The translations under genes were made by a program, and so were the position numbers. A DNA stretch of 40,765 bases, taken from positions 1-40,765 of the forward strand of contig CAYNDV010000028.1 in assembly GCA_964396055.1 (NCBI GenBank), in the 5' to 3' direction. The notes beneath the pieces were generated by a model. It made no database searches and had not been told where the DNA came from. It saw only the letters and a list, made by a program, of their open reading frames with translations. The number at the start of each line of letters is the position of its first letter. Position 1 is the stretch's first letter. This DNA is from CAYJPV01 sp964396055 (GTDB lineage Bacteria; Acidobacteriota; Vicinamibacteria; Vicinamibacterales; JAKQTR01). Below are positions 31,001 through 39,135 of the stretch, in pieces.

Positions 31001-34000
31001 GGTCGTGGCATCGATGATGACGGCCTCCGTGATGTCAGGCAGCGGCGTCGCCGGCTGGATGACGTGCGGCAGCGCGCCGGGGAGGTTGAAGGTAATCGTC
31101 TGGACGCCGGCCGTGGTGTTGGCCGTCGTGATCGCTTCGCGCAGCGACCCGCAGCCGGTGTCGGCCGTGTTCGTCACGACCAGCGGATTGCACGACGCCA
31201 CGACGTCGAAGGGGGCCGACACGGCGGGCAGCGCCGTGCCGGACACGGCGGCCAGCGTGTAGCCCGTGCCGGCCACGTCGACCGACAGACCGGGGAACGA
31301 CGCGTAACCGCCGGCCACCGTGGTGGCCGTGGCACCCGCGAGCGCGGCGTTGGTCGGATTGCTCGCGAGATAGATCGTGACCGCCGCTCCCTCGAGCGGG
31401 GCGTTGTACTGGTCGAACACCCGCACCTGGACCGTCGGCGTCAGCGCCGTGCCCGGGGCCACGCCCGACTGCGGCTGCTGCGTGAACTGCACGGTCAGGG
31501 CCGTGGGGGCCGGATCGACGACGTCCTCGATCGGCGGGCTCAGGGGCGTGACGATGGGCGGGGTGGTGGCGCCGCCGTTCTTGTCCTGCGTGTCCACCGC
31601 CTGCTGCTGGACCACAGGTGTCACCGAACCCAGTGTCGTCTGCGTGGTCGGCAGGAAGATCGGATCGATGACCTGGTTCAGCGGATCGGTGGGGGTCTCG
31701 GGATCCCCGTCCGCCACGTCGATGTTGTCGTGCTTGAAGGGATCGTACACCCGCAGCGTGATCTTCGCCGACTCGCCGGGGGCCAGCCACAGCGTGGCGT
31801 TGGTCAGCGACGGGTCGTTCTGGTCGGGCAGTTGCTGGCCCGGCAGCACGAACTGCGGGTTCTCGATGTTGGCCAGCAGGACGTTGCGTGACTGGACCCC
31901 CAGTTCGCAGCCGATGGCCGCAGGGGTGGTGTAGAGCTTGCGCAGGATGAGCTGCGTGGAGATGCAGCCCGTCGAGTTGGGATCCTGGCCGGCGGCGCAG
32001 AGCTTCTGCGTCTGCTGCGCCAGGAACAGATTGACGTTGTAGGCCGCCGTCGTATTCCCGTTGTTGACCATCGTCCAGGTGACGTCGGTCAGCGACGAGT
32101 TGGCGATGTCGGGATTGGCGATATCGGGATTCGCGATGTCCGGGTTCGCGATGTCCGGGTTCGCGATGTCGGGATTGGCGATATCGGGATTCGCGATGTC
32201 CGGGTTCGCCACTTCCACGTTGGCGATATCGGGGTTCGCGATGTCGGGGTTCGCGATGTCGGGATTGGCGATGTCGGGATTCGCGATGTCCGGGTTGGCG
32301 ATGTCGGGATTGGCGATGTCAGGATTGGCGATGTCGGGATTGGCGATGTCGGGATTCGCAATGTCCGGGTTCGCAATGTCCGGGTTCGCGATGTCCGGGT
32401 TGTAGACCTCGACGTTGGCGATATCGGGATTCGCGATATCGGGATTGGCGATGTCGGGGTTGGCGATGTCGGGGTTGGCGATATCCGGGTTGGCAATGTC
32501 CGGGTTGAGCACCACGATGTCCGACAGCGGCGTGGCGACGGTGCCGCCGTTGTACGGAATCTCCTCGACGCTGACCTTGATCTGCGCCTTCGGGTCCGTG
32601 GACGTGGCGTAGACGGTCCGTGCGGCGGTCGACGAGGCCGGCGTGGCCAGTGTCAGCACGGTCAGGGGGTCGACCTGCCCGTCACCGTTGCGGTCGACAT
32701 CGAACTGCGCGAACGACGCGCGGCCGCCCACCGGCTGGTTCTGGATGGTGAGCCTGAACGCCTTCGTGGCGGCGCTGGTGTTCTGGGCGAACACGACGAA
32801 GCCGCGCTGCAGGACCGGGTCCAGGGGCTTGGTGTTGCCCGGCGAACCGGCCACCAGGCCCAGCGACATGCGGGCAGTGTAGACGTTCTGGTTGCGCGAC
32901 CCGACGTTGAACGGGTTGCAGTTCGGCAGCGGCTGCGTCGGGTCGAAGACGCTGTTCGTGCGCGAGGACAGGCCGGTCGGCGGCGTGTAGTCGTTCCAGG
33001 GATTGCCGTCGCCGTCCGCGTCGACGGTCGGCTTCACGACGTCGCGGTTGTCCGTCCACACGGCGTGAAACACGGGCAGCGGGCCGTCGGTGTTGAAGCG
33101 CCAGCCGCCGCCGGCCGTGGGCACGAACGCCGGGGCGATCGTGACGTCAACGTAGTCGCCCATGAACGGCGCCGTCCCCTGCTTGAACATGGGCAGGTTG
33201 GGCGGGTTCAGCTGCAACTGGTGCTCCACCAGCTGCCCGCCGAACCGGCGGACGCCCATGAGGTAGTCCGACACGCGTACGGAGGGCTGGAAGGCCGGGG
33301 CGGCGCCGGGCGTGGCCACCGACGCGCGGAGGTCCATCGTGTGGCGCTTATTCGCGGCGCCGATGGCCGTCCGGTCGTCGATGAAGTTCGTGAACTGGCC
33401 CGACACGTCCTCGCGCATGTCGTAGTACACGAGCACGAGACGCCCGCCGCCGAAGACGAGCGACGGCATGAACTGGTGGCCGAGTTGCCCGTCTTCGGCC
33501 GCCTTCACCGGCGCCGTCCACGAGTGCCCGTTCGTCGAGGTCGAGATCAGGATCCGGGCATCGTCAGCCTCGGGGCCCGAGGCCAGGCCGCGCTCGGTCC
33601 ACGCGAGGTACACCCGGCCCGTGCCGTCGACCGCCATGGTCGGGTAGGTGTTGGTCCGGAACATCACCGCTTCGACGTCCGTCGCCTGGTCGAACTCCGC
33701 CAGCTCCGCCGTGGGGCTGCTGCCGCCGGTGAACTTGAGCCGCCGGTGCTCGAAGTACCGCGTGGGATCGAGGCCCTTCTTCAAGCCCTTCCCGCGCGTG
33801 AAGGCACGAGCCATGCCCGGGGCCGAGAACTGCCGGCCCTGGTTGACCGAGCGCGCCACGACGAACCCGTCCGTGCCGCTGCCCGTCGTGGCCGCGAACC
33901 GCCGCCAGGCCACGTACACCGTGCCGTCGCGGGGATCGATGGCGATCGTCGCGCCCTGGTTGATCCGGTCCGACGCGCTGCTGACGCGGATCGGCGTGCT

Positions 34001-34900
34001 CCACGTCGTGCCGCAGTCGGTCGAGCGCGAGAGCAGGATGTCAGACTTCAGGCCCTTGCTGTCCTGGCTGATCGCCGAGAAGGCCACGTAGACCGTGCCC
34101 GCGGGCACCGTCTGGAAGGCCGGCTGACCGCTCCGGTCGACACCCGCCGGGACCTGGCACGTGCCCGAACCCCTGCGCGGCACGTCCACCGCCATCCAGG
34201 GCTTGTCCAGGAACGCCACGCCGCTGTTGGCCGCCACGACCGACGTGCCGACGTACCGGATGGGGTCGCCGACCTCGTGGCCGTAGTTGACCGCGTACTT
34301 GCCCGTCACCCGGTCGTTGCGGCCGGCCTTGTAGGTGTCTTCCTGGTTGTTATTGTCGACGAACCGCGCCACGAAGACCGCGCTGCGGCCGTTCTCGGCG
34401 CGGTCGAAGACCAGGCCCGCGTAGTAGAAGAGGCCGTTGGTCCCGGCCCGCACGACCGGGTCGGCGCCAGCCTGGTACCCGAAGATCGGCGACGCCGCGC
34501 CCTCGGCCGAGGTGTCCTGGGGATACCCGGGCAGCAGCGTCGTCTTCCAGCGCTGGCCGCCGTCGAAAGACTTGAAGAGGCCCAGCCAGGCGTCGCCGGT
34601 TTCCTCGGCGCCCGCCACAAACGGGATGTCGACGGAGCGGTAGTCGTTGGCCCCAGCCAGCAGGTGGAGCGGATTGCGCGTTGAGGCCGCCACCGAGGGT
34701 TCGTTCTGGCGCTGCAGGTACGGGTCGCCGTCGGGCCACTTCGTCCCCGAGACCATGTTGACGTTGCGTCCGGGCACGAGCGACTGCTGCGCGGCGGCAT
34801 CCGGCGTCCAGGCCGGGGCCGCAAGAGCCAGCGTCACGAGCACCAGAGTGGCGACACCGCGCCGTGCGCAAGGCACAGCGTTCCCAACCACGAAAGACAT
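28016..34900 (-). CDS. Giant mosaic secreted protein: sialidase-like propeller, NPDIA repeats, beta-helix
   Basis: A 2294-residue exported protein (signal peptide about 1-38). Domains in order: an N-terminal BNR/sialidase-like propeller (about 45-700) with Asp-box motifs (SFDGGQRW, STDCGTTW, STSTNGHSW); 27 pentapeptides (799-933), 25 of them NPDIA; a CARDB-like segment; an Ig-like domain (FTQQPQSGVAPG, about 1130-1235); a CSLREA-type start (VTNTADTGCGSLREA, about 1240) followed by a long right-handed beta-helix with repeated GNxIG and NxISGN turns (to about 1760); an MBG-like domain (about 1855-1920); a Cys-bearing domain (YCGSG to RCQPTGGG); an IPT-like domain; and a C-terminal beta domain. 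No sorting signal ends it. GGAGG precedes the ATG. Probably a cell-surface or released adhesin or glycan-binding protein; sialidase catalysis is not shown. Confidence 0.9.
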   Translation of the reverse strand: MSFVVGNAVPCARRGVATLVLVTLALAAPAWTPDAAAQQSLVPGRNVNMVSGTKWPDGDPYLQRQNEPSVAASTRNPLHLLAGANDYRSVDIPFVAGAEETGDAWLGLFKSFDGGQRWKTTLLPGYPQDTSAEGAASPIFGYQAGADPVVRAGTNGLFYYAGLVFDRAENGRSAVFVARFVDNNNQEDTYKAGRNDRVTGKYAVNYGHEVGDPIRYVGTSVVAANSGVAFLDKPWMAVDVPRRGSGTCQVPAGVDRSGQPAFQTVPAGTVYVAFSAISQDSKGLKSDILLSRSTDCGTTWSTPIRVSSASDRINQGATIAIDPRDGTVYVAWRRFAATTGSGTDGFVVARSVNQGRQFSAPGMARAFTRGKGLKKGLDPTRYFEHRRLKFTGGSSPTAELAEFDQATDVEAVMFRTNTYPTMAVDGTGRVYLAWTERGLASGPEADDARILISTSTNGHSWTAPVKAAEDGQLGHQFMPSLVFGGGRLVLVYYDMREDVSGQFTNFIDDRTAIGAANKRHTMDLRASVATPGAAPAFQPSVRVSDYLMGVRRFGGQLVEHQLQLNPPNLPMFKQGTAPFMGDYVDVTIAPAFVPTAGGGWRFNTDGPLPVFHAVWTDNRDVVKPTVDADGDGNPWNDYTPPTGLSSRTNSVFDPTQPLPNCNPFNVGSRNQNVYTARMSLGLVAGSPGNTKPLDPVLQRGFVVFAQNTSAATKAFRLTIQNQPVGGRASFAQFDVDRNGDGQVDPLTVLTLATPASSTAARTVYATSTDPKAQIKVSVEEIPYNGGTVATPLSDIVVLNPDIANPDIANPDIANPDIANPDIANPDIANVEVYNPDIANPDIANPDIANPDIANPDIANPDIANPDIANPDIANPDIANPDIANPDIANPDIANVEVANPDIANPDIANPDIANPDIANPDIANPDIANPDIANSSLTDVTWTMVNNGNTTAAYNVNLFLAQQTQKLCAAGQDPNSTGCISTQLILRKLYTTPAAIGCELGVQSRNVLLANIENPQFVLPGQQLPDQNDPSLTNATLWLAPGESAKITLRVYDPFKHDNIDVADGDPETPTDPLNQVIDPIFLPTTQTTLGSVTPVVQQQAVDTQDKNGGATTPPIVTPLSPPIEDVVDPAPTALTVQFTQQPQSGVAPGTALTPTVQVRVFDQYNAPLEGAAVTIYLASNPTNAALAGATATTVAGGYASFPGLSVDVAGTGYTLAAVSGTALPAVSAPFDVVASCNPLVVTNTADTGCGSLREAITTANTTAGVQTITFNLPGALPHVIQPATPLPDITEAVIIDATTDPHYDGEPAVTIDGWAQGGGVGLHLVAGASTVKGLGIVRFAGSGGYGIFVRTDADGSVIEQNHIGTDRSHAAALGNLFGVYSLYPDSVTIRNNVLSGNTADGVLLVGGAGATVENNYIGTSHDGNTSVPNGNNGITMYDGTTGTVVRGNLISGNGAAGIDLQRSSTALAPVTGTQIVGNTIGLAADGTALANGTGGVRLQEAAGVVVGSAASGNTISGNDGPGIRVIGPSGSAPVIRGNRIGTDPTGTLARRNRFEGVVLSGPAIVGGAGVGEGNLISGNGQAPSSGTGVLVRVGSAGSQILGNVIGLSATGASLGNGYSGVTVSGGASNVTIGGTSAGARNVISGNPSSGIAVYAVGSTPPASTLPANITIAGNYIGTDVSGAGAAGNGAWGVSVHGTTITIGGSVAGAGNQIAHNAAGGVWVSPGASAVTILSNAFHENGGLGIDVAPAGVSGMAPVLSNVQSSQVDFTLPGATSGTYDYELFSSLSCDPSGYGEGQTLVAAFTGGTGGTAMFSAPVGTWITMTATDAAGTTEFSNCLQVPAGAVPATVSIGNLGAIYDGSVKAVTVTTNPLGLAYTVTYNGSATAPSAVGAYSVEAAVTQPGYVGSATANHLIASTTQAGGYGGGPYERYCGSGVSANGFGVSPPNDSLWSAQLLCSDGNHPAKFGNTDTPPFDTPNTQMACAPGEVMVGMRAIHGQVWGGGDYMIAMAPRCQPTGGGSITEPFAPAPGYPSGSSQNVVRDCPAGQAVTGVVGAAGSIVDSIALVCAPISSAGTIVSVTPSTAGVAFAQAVTVLGTGLPAGGSTAGPFPREIEYQVVITQGGVDYPAVEVFLASSSKWIFMLPQALTPGPATIRLRNVAGTSVTNAVAVTVSGTPSAPVIQHIFEASSSVGFTTTPVTSLTPGAWLTVEADGVSMSAYLATYVFTPQSGAANAKTATGWAANVGGASGGVRHTVQIPADLDVTGWVDVQVYLYGPGPLSNAVRFNAPGPLP
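32102..32506 (-). repeat. Coding 15-bp repeat array, 27 units (NPDIA)
   Basis: Exactly 27 tandem 15-bp units. On the coding strand they encode 6 NPDIA, one NVEVY, 12 NPDIA, one NVEVA and 7 NPDIA. At least 12 different DNA versions of the unit occur, and all differences between the NPDIA units are synonymous (Asn AAT/AAC, Pro CCC/CCG/CCT, Asp GAC/GAT, Ile ATC/ATT, Ala GCC/GCG). Confidence 0.97.
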
Positions 34901-34966
34901 GGGGCCTCCGTCCAGTTTCGGGAACCGAACGACGAATTTCCTACCAAATTGATCGAGGAACTCGGC

Positions 34967-34995
34967 ATGTTACAGATCCGTGGGAAGCTTGTCCA
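34967..34995 (-). promoter_or_regulatory. Sigma-70-like promoter of the giant secreted gene
   Basis: On the minus strand TGGACA (34995-34990; 5 of 6 to TTGACA) is followed after 17 bases by TAACAT (34972-34967; 4 of 6 to TATAAT). This implies a leader of about 60 nt before the ATG at 34900. The region is AT-richer than its surroundings. Confidence 0.5.
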
Positions 34996-35167
34996 GCGGA
35001 ATCACGCGGCCAGCGTGGCGATATGTGTCTGTTTTCAGGACAGTTACAGGCAGCACCCAGGCCTCTTCCGCCCCGGTTGGCGCGCCTGGACATCCGCCGC
35101 GCCGCACACGCAGGTGGCATTCGGCGCCGGGAGTTGTAAGATGCAGCGTTACCTCTCCGAGGCTGTC

Positions 35168-36523
35168 ATGAACCGAAATCACCCGCTGTGCATCATCCTG
35201 TCTGCCGCAGTCCTGTTCGTTGCCGCACCGGCACTCGCCGGCGCCCAGACCGCCACGCCGCCGCCCGGATTCACCGTGCTCTTCAACGGCAAGGACCTGA
35301 CCGGCTGGCGGGGCGGTGACACCTTCGATCACCGGAAGCTGCTCGCCATGCCCGCGTCCGAGCAGGCCGCCCAGATCAAGAAGTGGACCGACACGATGAC
35401 CCAGCCGGATCCCGCGACCGGGCGCCCGCACTGGCGGGCGGAGAACGGCGAACTGGTCAACGACGGCTTCGGGGCGTACGCCACCACCGAGAAGGACTAC
35501 GGCGACTTCGAACTGCTCCTCGAGTACCGGACCGTGCCGAAGGCCGATTCGGGCATCTACCTGCGCGGCGTGCCTCAGGTCCAGATCTGGGACTGGACGA
35601 ACGAACGCGAGTTCAAGAACGGCGCCAACAAGGGATCGGGCGGCCTGTGGAACAACAGCCCCGGCAAGCCGGGCAAAGACCCCCTCGTCCTGGCCGACAA
35701 GCCCTTCGGCGAATGGAACGCCTTCCGTATCCTGATGGTGGGCTCGCGTGTCAGCGTCTGGCTCAACGGCAAGCAGGTCGTCGACCACGCGGTGCTGGAG
35801 AACTTCTACGACCGCAAGGTGCCGGTGCCGAAGACCGGCCCGATCCAGCTTCAGACCCACGGCGGCGAGATCCGGTGGCGCAACCTCTTCATCCGTGAGA
35901 TCCCGGGCGACGAGGCGAACATCATCCTGGCGTCGCACGGACGCGACGGCTTCTCACCGGTGTTCAACGGCCGCGATTTCGGCGGGTGGGAAGGCCCGGT
36001 CGACAACTACGAGATCAAGGACGGCGCCCTGGCCTGCAAGGCGGGCAAGGGCGGCACGATCTACACGCGCGAGGAGTACGCCGACTTCGACGTGCGGCTC
36101 GAGTTCCAGCTGCCGAAGGGCGGCAACAACGGCCTGGCCATCCGCTACCCCGGCACCGGCGACACGGCCTACGTGGGCATGTGCGAACTGCAGGTGCTCG
36201 ACGATGATTACGAGAAGGCCACCGGCAACACGCTCGATCCGCGGCAGGCGCACGGCTCCGCGTACGGCATGGTGGCCGCCCACCGGGGCTACCAGCGGCC
36301 GATCGGCGAGTGGAACTTCCAGCAGGTCACCATCAAGGGATCGACGATCCGGGTGGAACTCAACGGCTTCGTGATCCTGGATACGGACCTGGCCGGGGTC
36401 ACGGCCTTCATGGGCGATCGGCCCCACCCGGGCAAGGACCGGACGACGGGCCGTTTCGGCTTCGCGGGCCACAACGATCCAGTGCGGTACCGCGAAGTGC
36501 AGATCCGGCGCATCACGCCCTAG
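35168..36523 (+). CDS. Tandem DUF1080 protein (3-keto-disaccharide hydrolase type)
   Basis: A 451-residue exported protein with two LamG-like DUF1080 domains. The ATG at 35168 follows GAGG by 5 bases and opens a signal peptide (1-27, ending AGAQ); the longer frame upstream has no plausible leader. Domain 1 (about 32-238) has FTVLFNGKDLTGWRGG, DFELLLEYRT, DSGIYLRG, GGLWNN and GEWNAFRI. Domain 2 (about 250-450) has FSPVFNGRDFGGWEG, DFDVRLEFQL, NNGLAIRYPG, GEWNFQQV and GRFGFAGH. Members of this family hydrolyse or eliminate 3-keto-glycosides made by Gfo/Idh/MocA oxidoreductases. Such an oxidoreductase is encoded just beyond the convergent neighbour. The products end 12 bp apart. Confidence 0.87.
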   Translation: MNRNHPLCIILSAAVLFVAAPALAGAQTATPPPGFTVLFNGKDLTGWRGGDTFDHRKLLAMPASEQAAQIKKWTDTMTQPDPATGRPHWRAENGELVNDGFGAYATTEKDYGDFELLLEYRTVPKADSGIYLRGVPQVQIWDWTNEREFKNGANKGSGGLWNNSPGKPGKDPLVLADKPFGEWNAFRILMVGSRVSVWLNGKQVVDHAVLENFYDRKVPVPKTGPIQLQTHGGEIRWRNLFIREIPGDEANIILASHGRDGFSPVFNGRDFGGWEGPVDNYEIKDGALACKAGKGGTIYTREEYADFDVRLEFQLPKGGNNGLAIRYPGTGDTAYVGMCELQVLDDDYEKATGNTLDPRQAHGSAYGMVAAHRGYQRPIGEWNFQQVTIKGSTIRVELNGFVILDTDLAGVTAFMGDRPHPGKDRTTGRFGFAGHNDPVRYREVQIRRITP

Positions 36524-36535
36524 GCGGATCCGGCG

Positions 36536-37735
36536 TCAGCCCCGGGCCAGCAGCGTGCCCATGGCGTCGAGCGCGCCGGCCAGTTCGGCGCGCTCGCGCG
36601 CGAAGCAGAACCGGACGTAGCCTTCGCCCGCCGACCCGAAGTCCACGCCGGGCACGCACCCGACGCGGGCCCTGGTGATCAGGTGTTCCACGAAGGCCCA
36701 CGACCGCGAATCCGTGCGCGAGCCGGCTGGCGGCTGCCATCCCGCGTCGATCTTCAGGAACGCGTAGAAGGCCCCGAGCGGAGGCGCGCCGTGCAGGACG
36801 CCGCAGGCCGCGTCGTCCAGCCCGGCGTAGAAGAGGTCGCGCCTTGCCTGGAGTTCGCGCCGGAAGTCCCCGATCACGTCCTGGGGCGCTTCGAGCGCGG
36901 CGATGCCGCCGTACTGCACCACGGACGACACGTTGCTCGTCGTGAGGAACAACAGCTTCAGCATCCGGTCCCGCAGCACCTCGCTGCGGGCGGCCAGGTA
37001 CCCCAGGCGCAACCCCGTCACGGCGTACGTCTTGCTGAAGGTGTAGACCGAAACCGTCCGCTCGTGCATGCCCGGCAGGGCGGCGATGCTGACGTGAGCC
37101 GCTCCGTCGTACACGAGATCCTCGTATGCCTCGTCTGCGATGACCCAGAGATCGCGGTCGCGCGCGAGCGCCGCCACGGCCTCCACATCGTCGCGGGTGC
37201 TCACGCCGCCGGCGGGATTGCCCGGCGAGTTGAGGTAGATGACCCTGGTGCGCGGCGTGACGCATGCAGCGAGTTGCGCGACATCGAACCGCCAGCCGAG
37301 CCGCTCGTGGAGCGCGTACGGCACCGGCACCGCCCGGGCCGCGAGGATGTTGTTGCGGGAGGCTGGCCACGCCGGGTCGGGCAGCAGCACCTCGTCGCCG
37401 GGCTCGAGCAGGGCCTGGCAGGCGAGGTACATCGCGTGGATGCCCCCGTTGGTCACCAGCACCTCATCGGGGCTGTCGACCGGAATCCCGTTGCGATTCC
37501 GCAGCTTGTCTGCGAGGAGCTGCCGCAGGCGGGGCAGGCCCGAGGTGGCCAGGTAATGCGAGGCGTTGGCGTCGATCGCCTCCCGCATGCCCCGTTTGAA
37601 CGACTCGGGCGCGTCGAAGCTCACGTCGCCCTGATCCAGCCGGTACGGCCGCTCGACCGCATACATCAGGTCGCGGATCCGCGTGATGCCCGCGTAGGGC
37701 ACGCCGTCGAGGTACGACGGGGACGGTCCACTCAT
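36536..37735 (-). CDS. Class I/II pyridoxal-phosphate aminotransferase
   Basis: A 399-residue cytoplasmic aminotransferase of the aspartate aminotransferase fold. Visible features: GLPRLRQLLADKL (67-79), NSPGNPAGG (169-177), cofactor-binding Asp201 and Tyr204 in ADEAYEDL, and the Schiff-base Lys235 in TFSKTYAVTGLRLGY. The start is set by the ATGA overlap with the upstream oxidoreductase gene (ATG 37735-37733, TGA 37734-37732), implying coupled translation; a longer open frame upstream is the shadow of that gene. The substrate cannot be read from sequence. Coupling to a Gfo/Idh/MocA dehydrogenase suggests a keto-sugar or keto-acid acceptor, but an amino-acid transaminase is equally possible. 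Confidence 0.9.
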   Translation of the reverse strand: MSGPSPSYLDGVPYAGITRIRDLMYAVERPYRLDQGDVSFDAPESFKRGMREAIDANASHYLATSGLPRLRQLLADKLRNRNGIPVDSPDEVLVTNGGIHAMYLACQALLEPGDEVLLPDPAWPASRNNILAARAVPVPYALHERLGWRFDVAQLAACVTPRTRVIYLNSPGNPAGGVSTRDDVEAVAALARDRDLWVIADEAYEDLVYDGAAHVSIAALPGMHERTVSVYTFSKTYAVTGLRLGYLAARSEVLRDRMLKLLFLTTSNVSSVVQYGGIAALEAPQDVIGDFRRELQARRDLFYAGLDDAACGVLHGAPPLGAFYAFLKIDAGWQPPAGSRTDSRSWAFVEHLITRARVGCVPGVDFGSAGEGYVRFCFARERAELAGALDAMGTLLARG

Positions 37736-39135
37736 CGGCGTGATCCCTTCCCGTAGAACGCGGCCCATGCCGGCCGAGGCGGCGGGCCGGCCAGGCACTG
37801 GTCCGCGGCGGGGTTGTCCCGGAACACACGGCGGGCCGCATCGAATTCCAGGCGGCCACCGAGGCGCTGGGCGATGACCCCCAGCAGCAGCATCTGGGTG
37901 AGCGGGCCCGACACGGAGAACGGCGACCGCGGTTCCTCCAGTCCCTGGCACGCCCGCACGAAGTTGACAGCGTGATCCGAGAATCCGCCGGCGATCTTCG
38001 GCAGCGAGGGCGCGAGCGCCTGCATACGGGTCTCGGGCACAACCCGCAGGGTGTCGCCGTGGGTGCCGCCCTTGAACACGAGGTCGCGGCTGTAGATGAA
38101 CTTGCCCATCTGCTCGGTGAGTGTCGCGCCGGGCCCGAGCTCGGCGGGCAGCGGCGGGCGGTTGCGCACGCCGTCGTACCAGAACACCTCCACGGGCGGC
38201 ATGCCCCGCCGCTCGCCGAAGTCGAAGCGGATGGTCGAGCCCTGCGGGAAGATCCACGGGCTCGGCGCATCCCGCCAGACCGCCTCGATCGTGTCCGGCA
38301 GGCCGAGCGCCAGGAACCGGTGCGCCGTGTCCAGGATGTGCGCGCCCCAGTCGCCGAAGGCGCCGGTGCCGAAGTCGAGCCAGCCCCGCCACGTCTGCGG
38401 ATGGAGTCGGGCGCTGAAGGGCCGCATCAGCCGGGCCGCGTGCCACAGGTCCCAGTCCAGGCCGGGCGGCACCGGCTCGCCCGACGGGTACCCCGCCACG
38501 TCCCAGCCGTACCACCGACGGTCCGCGTTCATGAAGGCCACCACCTTCGTGACGTCCTTGATGACCCCCGCCTCGGTCCAGGCCTTGAACTGGAAGTAGT
38601 TGTTGCCCGAGTGCCCCTGGTTGCCCATCTGCGTGACGACCCCCGCCTGCGCGGCGGCAGCCATCAACAGATCCACCTCGCGGAACGTCTGCGCGAGGGG
38701 CTTCTCCAGGTACACGTGCTTGCGGTGCGCCATGACGTGCATGGCGATCGGGAAGTGGGAGTGGTCGGGCGTCGCCACGACCACCGCGTCGAACGCCGGC
38801 GCCTCGCGGTCGAACAGGACCCGGAAATCGCGGACGGCCGGCACTGCCGGAAACAGCTCCTGCGCTTCGCGCGTGTGGCGCCCATCGAGATCGACGTCGC
38901 AGAAGGCCGCCACCGACACCAGCCCGGTCGCGCTGAAGGTCTTCAGCATCTCGACGCCCCGGTTGCCGATGCCGATGAACGCCAGCTTCAGCGGCCGGTC
39001 CGCCGGCGCGAACGGGACGCGCCCACGCGCGCCGACACGCGCGGGCCATCCGGACACGGCCGCACCAGCCGCCATCGACGAGACCAGGAACTCCCGACGG
39101 CTCCACCCCATCCCGCGTCGCGCGCCCATCGTCAT
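37732..39135 (-). CDS. Gfo/Idh/MocA family oxidoreductase with Tat signal
   Basis: A 467-residue NAD(P)-dependent sugar dehydrogenase. The start at 39135 follows GGAG by 6-7 bases and gives a Tat signal (SRREFLV at 12-18, then a hydrophobic stretch to about 30), predicting export of a folded, cofactor-loaded enzyme. The Rossmann motif GIGNRG (55-60), CDVD (79-82), VATPDHSH (120-127) and the catalytic EKPL (144-147) are conserved. The C-terminal domain has the GAHILDTAHRFLALG stretch common in this subfamily. Related enzymes oxidise glycosides at C3, producing substrates for DUF1080 proteins such as the one encoded at 35168-36523. It is coupled to the aminotransferase gene by a 4-bp overlap. 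Confidence 0.9.
   Translation of the reverse strand: MTMGARRGMGWSRREFLVSSMAAGAAVSGWPARVGARGRVPFAPADRPLKLAFIGIGNRGVEMLKTFSATGLVSVAAFCDVDLDGRHTREAQELFPAVPAVRDFRVLFDREAPAFDAVVVATPDHSHFPIAMHVMAHRKHVYLEKPLAQTFREVDLLMAAAAQAGVVTQMGNQGHSGNNYFQFKAWTEAGVIKDVTKVVAFMNADRRWYGWDVAGYPSGEPVPPGLDWDLWHAARLMRPFSARLHPQTWRGWLDFGTGAFGDWGAHILDTAHRFLALGLPDTIEAVWRDAPSPWIFPQGSTIRFDFGERRGMPPVEVFWYDGVRNRPPLPAELGPGATLTEQMGKFIYSRDLVFKGGTHGDTLRVVPETRMQALAPSLPKIAGGFSDHAVNFVRACQGLEEPRSPFSVSGPLTQMLLLGVIAQRLGGRLEFDAARRVFRDNPAADQCLAGPPPRPAWAAFYGKGSRR

Noticed and set aside
32061..32405. Plus-strand frame encoding repeated AMSGL/AISGF pentads, resembling a pentapeptide-repeat protein
   Set aside because: It is the reverse complement of the NPDIA tract. 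Synonymous variation fits the minus frame, whereas in the plus frame it changes residues (Leu/Phe, Met/Ile).
34949..35167. 73-codon N-terminal extension of the DUF1080 protein
   Set aside because: The ATG at 35168 has a good ribosome site and opens a clean signal peptide; the extension shows no domain or leader features.
36536..39106. A single 856-codon frame that would fuse the aminotransferase to upstream sequence
   Set aside because: The upstream part is out of frame with the Gfo/Idh/MocA protein encoded there, and the ATGA overlap with its own start explains the two genes.
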